Assembly (NCBI RefSeq): GCF_963678635.1
Contig: NC_087069.1
Coordinates: 26,772,303-26,836,302, forward strand
Direction: 5' to 3'
DNA length: 64,000 nucleotides
Origin: Symsagittifera roscoffensis
Lineage: Eukaryota; Xenacoelomorpha; Acoela; Convolutidae
Positions 58,935 to 64,000 of this stretch are shown here, piece by piece. Numbering within the stretch: position 1 is the stretch's first letter; every line of letters begins with the position of its first letter. The position numbers and the translations under genes are program-made. A model generated the notes under the pieces. It searched no databases and was not told the DNA's origin. It was given only the letters and a program-made list of their open reading frames with translations.

Positions 58935-59267
58935 GTGGTGGCTGCGAAAAAGCAAAACGTACAGAAAGAATCTACTGGCAACGCACTCAATGGTATCCGA
59001 ATAAGAGGAATTCCTGAATTGGTCAACAGAGATCCCGCCTTGCGCTTCAAGGCGGATCAAGTAGAAGTGAACAAAATCTTTTCGCACCTGGGCCTGGCAT
59101 GCCAAGCAACAGATATCAAGAGAATGGGCAATCATATTAAAGGCAAAGATCGAACCATAATGGCGAGAGTAAACAATGCTTGCGACCGAAGACTCATCTT
59201 TTTTTCTTTATCGAAACTTAAGCATTACGACAAAAAAGTGTTTGTCTCTCGAACTAACAACAAGTGA
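58935..59267 (+). pseudogene. LINE ORF1 C-terminal RNA-binding region
   Basis: RIRGIPELVNRDP, VEVNKIFSHLGL, IKRMGNHIKGKDRTIMARVN and KKVFVSRTNN match the order of conserved blocks in CR1-type ORF1 proteins. The frame then shifts to the 59176 frame (EFEKESVLLQQRRVMIS, IRLRNLVL). Confidence 0.6.
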
Positions 59268-59454
59268 ATTTGAAAAAGAGAGCGTCCTGCTGCAGCAACG
59301 GCGAGTAATGATCAGTGGGGGCGCAGAGCCCAGTAGCATCAGACTGAGAAACCTAGTGCTAGAAAAGAAAATAAACAAAGTTTGGACCATTCTGCCTGCT
59401 CCTACCGCAGACACAGAGTCCGAATCAGAATCCAAATGTCTAAACAATGCCTCA

Positions 59455-61113
59455 ATGTCCGTTCTTGTATACAATGCTCGAAGTTTGTTGGACATTAAGC
59501 GAAGAATGGCTTTCGCCAACACCTCAACCAGTTCAGACTTTCATATTCTTTGTATAACTGAGACCTGGCTAACTAGTCACGTGCCTAACAGCGCCTTATT
59601 TCTCACTGACTTTACTATCTATAGAACGGACTGAGCGCATACTGCCAACAGTTCCACCAAGCATGGTGGCGTTCTGTTGGCTATCCGACACCCCTACTCG
59701 TCGACTCATCTCGACACATCAGATATTCCTGATTGCGTTGCCTCACTGGTACAGTCCTCACCTACAACCAGTCCACTACTGTTCTGTTGTGTCTATTCAG
59801 CTCCTGACGGGAGCTCCTATAGACTCAACGTGAGCACTTTCAAACACCTCCTGCTACTACTGCAACACCACAAAATGGAACACAACTGCGAGCACGTTAT
59901 CATTGCTGGCGATATAAACCTGAAACATACCGATTGGTCAACCATGGTCTCAACAGACGCATACGAATCCGAGCTCCTGGAACTCTTGGTTCAATTCAAC
60001 TATCAACAAACTTTGGCAAACAACTCCTGCATGCTGGATGTCTTCCTCATCAACGATACCTCGCCTATAATCCATACGGCAGTTGACGAAGCCTTCGGAA
60101 TCGCACACTCAGTAGATTTCAAGAAGTGCTCCGACCATCAGCCGTACTCAATCCTCTTACAAGTTCAATTTGCTCCTCCAAAGCCACCAGCCCGTCAACT
60201 AATCGATCTGGACTTCAACGTGTTCTCATACCATAAGGCTCACTGGGATCTCATCGGAATAGAAATTATCAACAGTCCTTTCACTGGCTACTGCTACAGC
60301 AATGTGGATGTCCTCTTGACTTCATGGTATGAGTGGTTGTATAGTATAGTATCGAAACACATTCCGCCCATCACTAAACACCGCCGTAACCTGCCCCCCT
60401 GGGCATCGGGCGAGGCGTCGCATCTGATGAACAAACTCAGCACACTACGTAAAGCCAAGAAGCCAAATGAAACGAAAACAAACATCACTGAAGAAAAAGT
60501 CCGTGAACAACTGAGGCTCGATCAGACTGAATTCGAAAGCAAAACACTCGTGGATCGGAATTTCTCCAAAATGCACAAGTATTTCAGAAGCATACGACGC
60601 AGCCACCAAACTCCTCCTATTCTAAAGTGGGGAAGCATTTCAGCTTCCAGCGATGCGGACAAAGCCAACCTCCTCAATCGCTATTTCCATAGCGTGTTCT
60701 CTCCTCCAGAAACTACTGCTGCTATATACGATCTTGAATCTGAACCTGCGAGCAAATTGGGGTCAATCACAATCAACGACCAAATAGTCAGCAATGTAGT
60801 CTCCAAACTGTCTTTGGCCAAAGCCCGAGGATGCGATGGTATACCAAACATCCTATTGAAGAATATATCTAACGTCAAATCAATGACCCTCCTAATGCGA
60901 ACCTGTAAGAACAAAGGAGTCTTTCCTGAGCAGTGGAAGCACGGACTAACCATCCCCGTCCACAAAGGGGGGCGACAAACAAAATGTCTCAAACTACAGG
61001 CCTATAACACTTCTTCCAGCACTTTCAAAAGTCTTCGAAAGAATCATATTCGACGCCCTCTATCAACACTTCCGTCCTACATTAAATTGTTCTCAGTACG
61101 GGTTTCGGCCTAA
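59455..61113 (+). pseudogene. LINE ORF2: APE endonuclease and start of RT
   Basis: Endonuclease: SVLVYNARSL, ILCITETWL (catalytic Glu), HVIIAGDINLKHTDW, CSDHQPYSI (SDH). One TGA (59632-59634) interrupts it where an Arg codon (CGA) is expected. RT begins near 60600 (KANLLNRYFHSVFSPP, GCDGIPNILLK, FPEQWKHGLTIPVHKGG). The frame shifts near 61000. Confidence 0.8.
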
Positions 61114-61585
61114 AAGATCTGCAGTTTTACAGATGCTGAGTTTCCTCGATAACATCTACAGTGGCTTAGACGAAAATTCAACTGATTTGCACGTGCTATA
61201 TATAGACTTTGAAAAGGCGTTCGACAAAGTTTGTCACAGAAAGCTTCTAGCCAAACTATACAACGTCGGGATTCGAGGAAAACTTCTCCAGTTGATTGAA
61301 AGCTACCTGAGCCATCGAACACAAAGAGTCAAGATTGGCGACAATATCTCTATACCATTGCTGATCACAAGTGGGGTATCGCAAGGATCTATCCTGGGTC
61401 CGCTTTTGTTTTTGATTTATATTAACGACCTACCCGACGGCATCCACTCTGCTCCGTTCGGTTTTGCTGATGATTACAAATTTGTATCCCGCGATCCCGC
61501 AAGCTTACAACTAGATGCCAATACACTTATGCAGTGGTGCGAAGAGAATAAAATGCGAATCAACAGTGGGAAATGCTGTGCCTGA
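61007..61585 (+). pseudogene. LINE reverse transcriptase core
   Basis: After the shift: YRPITLLPALSKVFERIIFD, YGFRPKRSA, VLYIDFEKAFDKVCH (catalytic Asp), SGVSQGSILGPLLFLIYIND and FGFADDYKF. Catalytic residues are present. Ends at a TGA in the thumb region. Confidence 0.85.
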
Positions 61586-61605
61586 ATAGTAGATAGAATA
61601 TTCTT

Positions 61606-62319
61606 ATGAACCATGATACAGTGGATGTCACGGATGAACAGAAAGACTTGGGAATTATTATGTCGAGTACGCTTGGTTGGAAAGCGCACGCTAAAACTCG
61701 CTGTGAAGAAGCGATCAAAGCTTTCTACATGATTAAAAGAAACTCTTCGCCGTACATCACCCAAAAACTCAAAGCTGCTTTATATTGTGGATACATTGTA
61801 CCAATATTGACCTATGGCTCCCAGTGTTTGTACTTCAATAAAGGAGACCTCAGAGTTATTGAATCAGTGCAAAGGAAATCAACCTCCTGGATCCTCAACT
61901 ACCCAACACACCTGAGCTACAAAGAAAAACTTCATCTCCTAGAGCTGCTACCATTATCTCTTTATATGGAAATGCACAGTCTACTTTTGTTTTCTGACAT
62001 CATCACCGATAAATACGACTATGATTGGTCACAATATGTATTCTTCACCAACTTTACCGGTACTAGGGTCTCAACTCATGATATCATCCAAACAAGAAGT
62101 ACAAATAAAGCGAAGTGTAGAAAAAACTTTTGGTACATCGCTACAAAACTTGTGAATAAACTCAATCACGTAGTCGATTTATTTTCATCTGGCCTGAAAC
62201 AAAGACTTACAAATCTTTACTGGTCGCACTTCCTGAACAACTACAACAAACTTGATGCATGCTCTTGGCGCCTCATGTGCGTCTGCGAGCGATGCATCTG
62301 TAAACAGATACATTTGTAA
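61606..62319 (+). pseudogene. LINE RT C-terminal region
   Basis: 237 codons continuing RT: DEQKDLGIIMSSTLGWKAHA, LKAALYCGYIVPILTYGSQC and VIESVQRKSTSWI, typical of the region behind the RT core in CR1/Jockey elements. Confidence 0.75.
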
Positions 62320-62615
62320 TTATCTTTCGGGGCTTACCCTCTTGAGTTTATGCTTTGTTTAAACTCTGAATTCATTATTTTTATTATTTTAGTTTTTTCA
62401 ACAAGGTGGATCTAGTTTTTTCAACTAAGATCTAGTTTTCAACTAAGTAGTGCGAAGGTCGGCTTTTGAACGGTTGCTGACATAAGTTAGCAAAAAGTAT
62501 AGTTTATGTCATTATGCTGAAAGAGATGGCATAAACTGAATTTTCGAAAGGATTTGAATTTGTTGGTGCTGGCAAGCTTTTAGTTTTTTCTTAACCACAA
62601 TGCAATGTAAGAGTC

Positions 62616-63060
62616 ATGAACGTAATGAATACTCTTACATAGGTGTTGGTGATTTTTGTTTGTTTATTTTTTCAGGAAAATGTGTTAAAATTTGTTCACT
62701 CTCGAATTTGGTTTTTGATTTCTTAAGTCGACATCATTTTTTTAAAGGAATGCAAACTACATTATTAAACAGCAAAAGTAAACGTCATAAAAACGTGATC
62801 GACTTCGTTTCAAATGTAGAATTTAATTTTCAGATTCCCAGCGGAATAAAAATTTCAGATTTTGATTCAGTTTTTTCAAATTGGGAAAACTTTATCAATA
62901 AATTCAAAAATAATTTGTTCTAGAAATTCAAAAGTCTACTAGGCCATTTATTTTTCAATTTTAAATTCGAAAGTTGAGGTTTTTTCAAATATCAATGCTG
63001 TTTTTTTTCGCCTTGCTTGCGTGAATGACTTTTTTCAACCCTTTGTTGGCTATGTTTTTC
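62616..63060 (+). repeat. Repeat family R, long copy
   Basis: ATGAACGTAATGAATACTCTTACATAGG..., interior AACGTGATCGACTTCG, CCCAGCGGAATAAAAAT, TTGTTCTAGAAATTC, AGGCCATTTATTTTT. About 445 bp. Confidence 0.75.
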
Positions 63061-63269
63061 AAAATAAGCTATTTGAAATTCAAGAATCGTTCGATGGATT
63101 TTTTTAATAACATTAATCTAATTCGAGAAAACTGGATCAATATATAAGTTTTTTTATATCTAGGATATTAATTTCACTAAAAAGGATAATTTATTTGTGA
63201 AACTAAACGTTAATCACTCTTTTTCGAACCGTTTGCATTTTTTTATTGAAGAGCGCTATTTAGAGTATT

Positions 63270-63590
63270 GAACGTAGTGAGTACTCTTATATAGGTCTTG
63301 GTGTTTTTTTTGTGTTAATTTTTTCAAAAAAACGTCTTAAAAATTATTCAAGCTCAATTTTGATTTGTCGCGGTTTGTTTTCAAGTTCACTTCATCTCCT
63401 TTCTTAAAAGAAAGGCAAACTTCACTTTCGAACAACAAAAATAAAAAGCTCTCGAATAACGTGATCGACTTCTAATTTCGAATATGAAAGTTAGTTATCA
63501 GGTTTCCCAGCGAAATAAATACTTCACCTATTGATCCGGTTTGCTCAAAATGGATTAATTTTATTAAAAAAAGCACCAATCATCAATATT
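63270..63590 (+). repeat. Repeat family R copy followed by stem-loop module
   Basis: TTGAACGTAGTGAGTACTCT...TATATAGG; the interior is shared with the other copies. The stem-loop (8-bp arms ACGCTTGC/GCAAGCGT) is at 63681-63701, then GTTAACAACTAGTTCAAC. Confidence 0.7.
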
Positions 63591-63852
63591 ATTATTATTA
63601 TATACTGTTATTAATTATGTCATTCTAGAGGTAATCCTCTTGCACAAACTCTTGTAAAAAAAGTGTCATTTTAACTGTTTACGCTTGCGATTAGCAAGCG
63701 TTATGAAACTGGAATATAGACTTTTTGTTGTGGTTAACAACTAGTTCAACAATATCAGTTGAATCATTTGCTGACGACGAGGAGGAAAAAACAGCTGACT
63801 TCTTTTCTATGCAGCTGACTTTTTTCAGTTATACTCTTTTATTAACATTCCA

Positions 63853-63931
63853 GGTTGCTTCCCCTTGGCCTGGAGGTAAATCACTTGCCTTTGTACCCTA
63901 ATTTCTGGGGTTCGAGTCGTGGCCGGAACTT
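63853..63931 (+). repeat. tRNA-derived SINE-like piece
   Basis: A-box-like TGGCCTGGAGGTAAATCAC, B box GGTTCGAGTC, then GTGGCCGGAACTT and a T-run. Follows repeat R and its stem-loop, as near 46768-46964. Confidence 0.55.
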
Positions 63932-64000
63932 ATTTTTTTACAGATCAAGGAAATTGACAAAAAAATCCAAAAAATGAATTCTCAAGTTTGTTTGCTCAAG

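Larger units (their letters stand above)
58576..62400 (+). mobile_element. CR1/Jockey-like non-LTR retrotransposon (LINE), degraded
   Basis: ORF1 (58582-59270) with cysteine finger and RRM-like region, APE-type endonuclease (from 59455), RT with FADD, and C-terminal region to 62319, followed by an AT-rich 3' end. At least five frame breaks. Boundaries are estimates; no target duplication was recognised. Confidence 0.82.

Overview
The window is a stretch of an invertebrate animal genome. It carries a spliced metazoan gene, Ty3/gypsy, Penelope and CR1-like retroelements, and tRNA-derived repeats. I cannot name the phylum with confidence. Nearly all of the first 40 kb is nested retrotransposons. 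The right-hand part is the 5' end of a host gene whose last visible intron has filled with repeats.

Region 1 (1-1335) holds a minus-strand LINE ORF1 fragment with a PHD-type finger, running off the left edge. Region 2 (1336-40189) is one nest. Element A is a giant minus-strand Ty3/gypsy element with LTRs at 1336-2182 and, split in two, at 19864-20125 plus 36721-40189. Element B (20126-36720, plus strand, 911 and 884 bp LTRs) is a related giant inserted into A's 5' LTR. The outer half of that same LTR contains a Penelope-like element (PLE, 37423-40137). A reads gag, protease, RT-RNase H, a long acidic linker, integrase, then a block of extra ORFs between integrase and the 3' LTR. B lacks gag, protease and the start of RT; an 18-copy 14-bp minisatellite sits there. 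B keeps and enlarges the extra block. The block includes a TARG1-like macrodomain protein, an SGNH hydrolase with a complete triad (B only), a second SGNH-like protein, and several proteins of unknown family conserved between A and B. Exact copies of the 3' polypurine tract core recur inside the coding region of both elements.

Region 3 (40834-45154) holds five plus-strand exons of an oxysterol-binding-protein-related protein 1 gene (ORP1L/OSBPL1A type: ankyrin repeats, PH domain, coiled-coil linker). Their reading phases fit at every junction. The lipid-binding domain is not in the window. The following intron is therefore at least 18.8 kb and holds everything to the right: a dispersed AT-rich repeat family, tRNA-derived SINE-like pieces, element C (48716-55951, identical 292-bp LTRs, perfect 5-bp target duplication, yet broken reading frames) and a degraded CR1/Jockey-like LINE (about 58576-62400).

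The candidate novel system is the A/B family: Ty3/gypsy elements of about 16-18 kb with a conserved accessory module after integrase, carrying ADP-ribose-type and hydrolase-type folds, with repeated polypurine tracts that may prime plus-strand synthesis internally. Function is inferred from motifs only.
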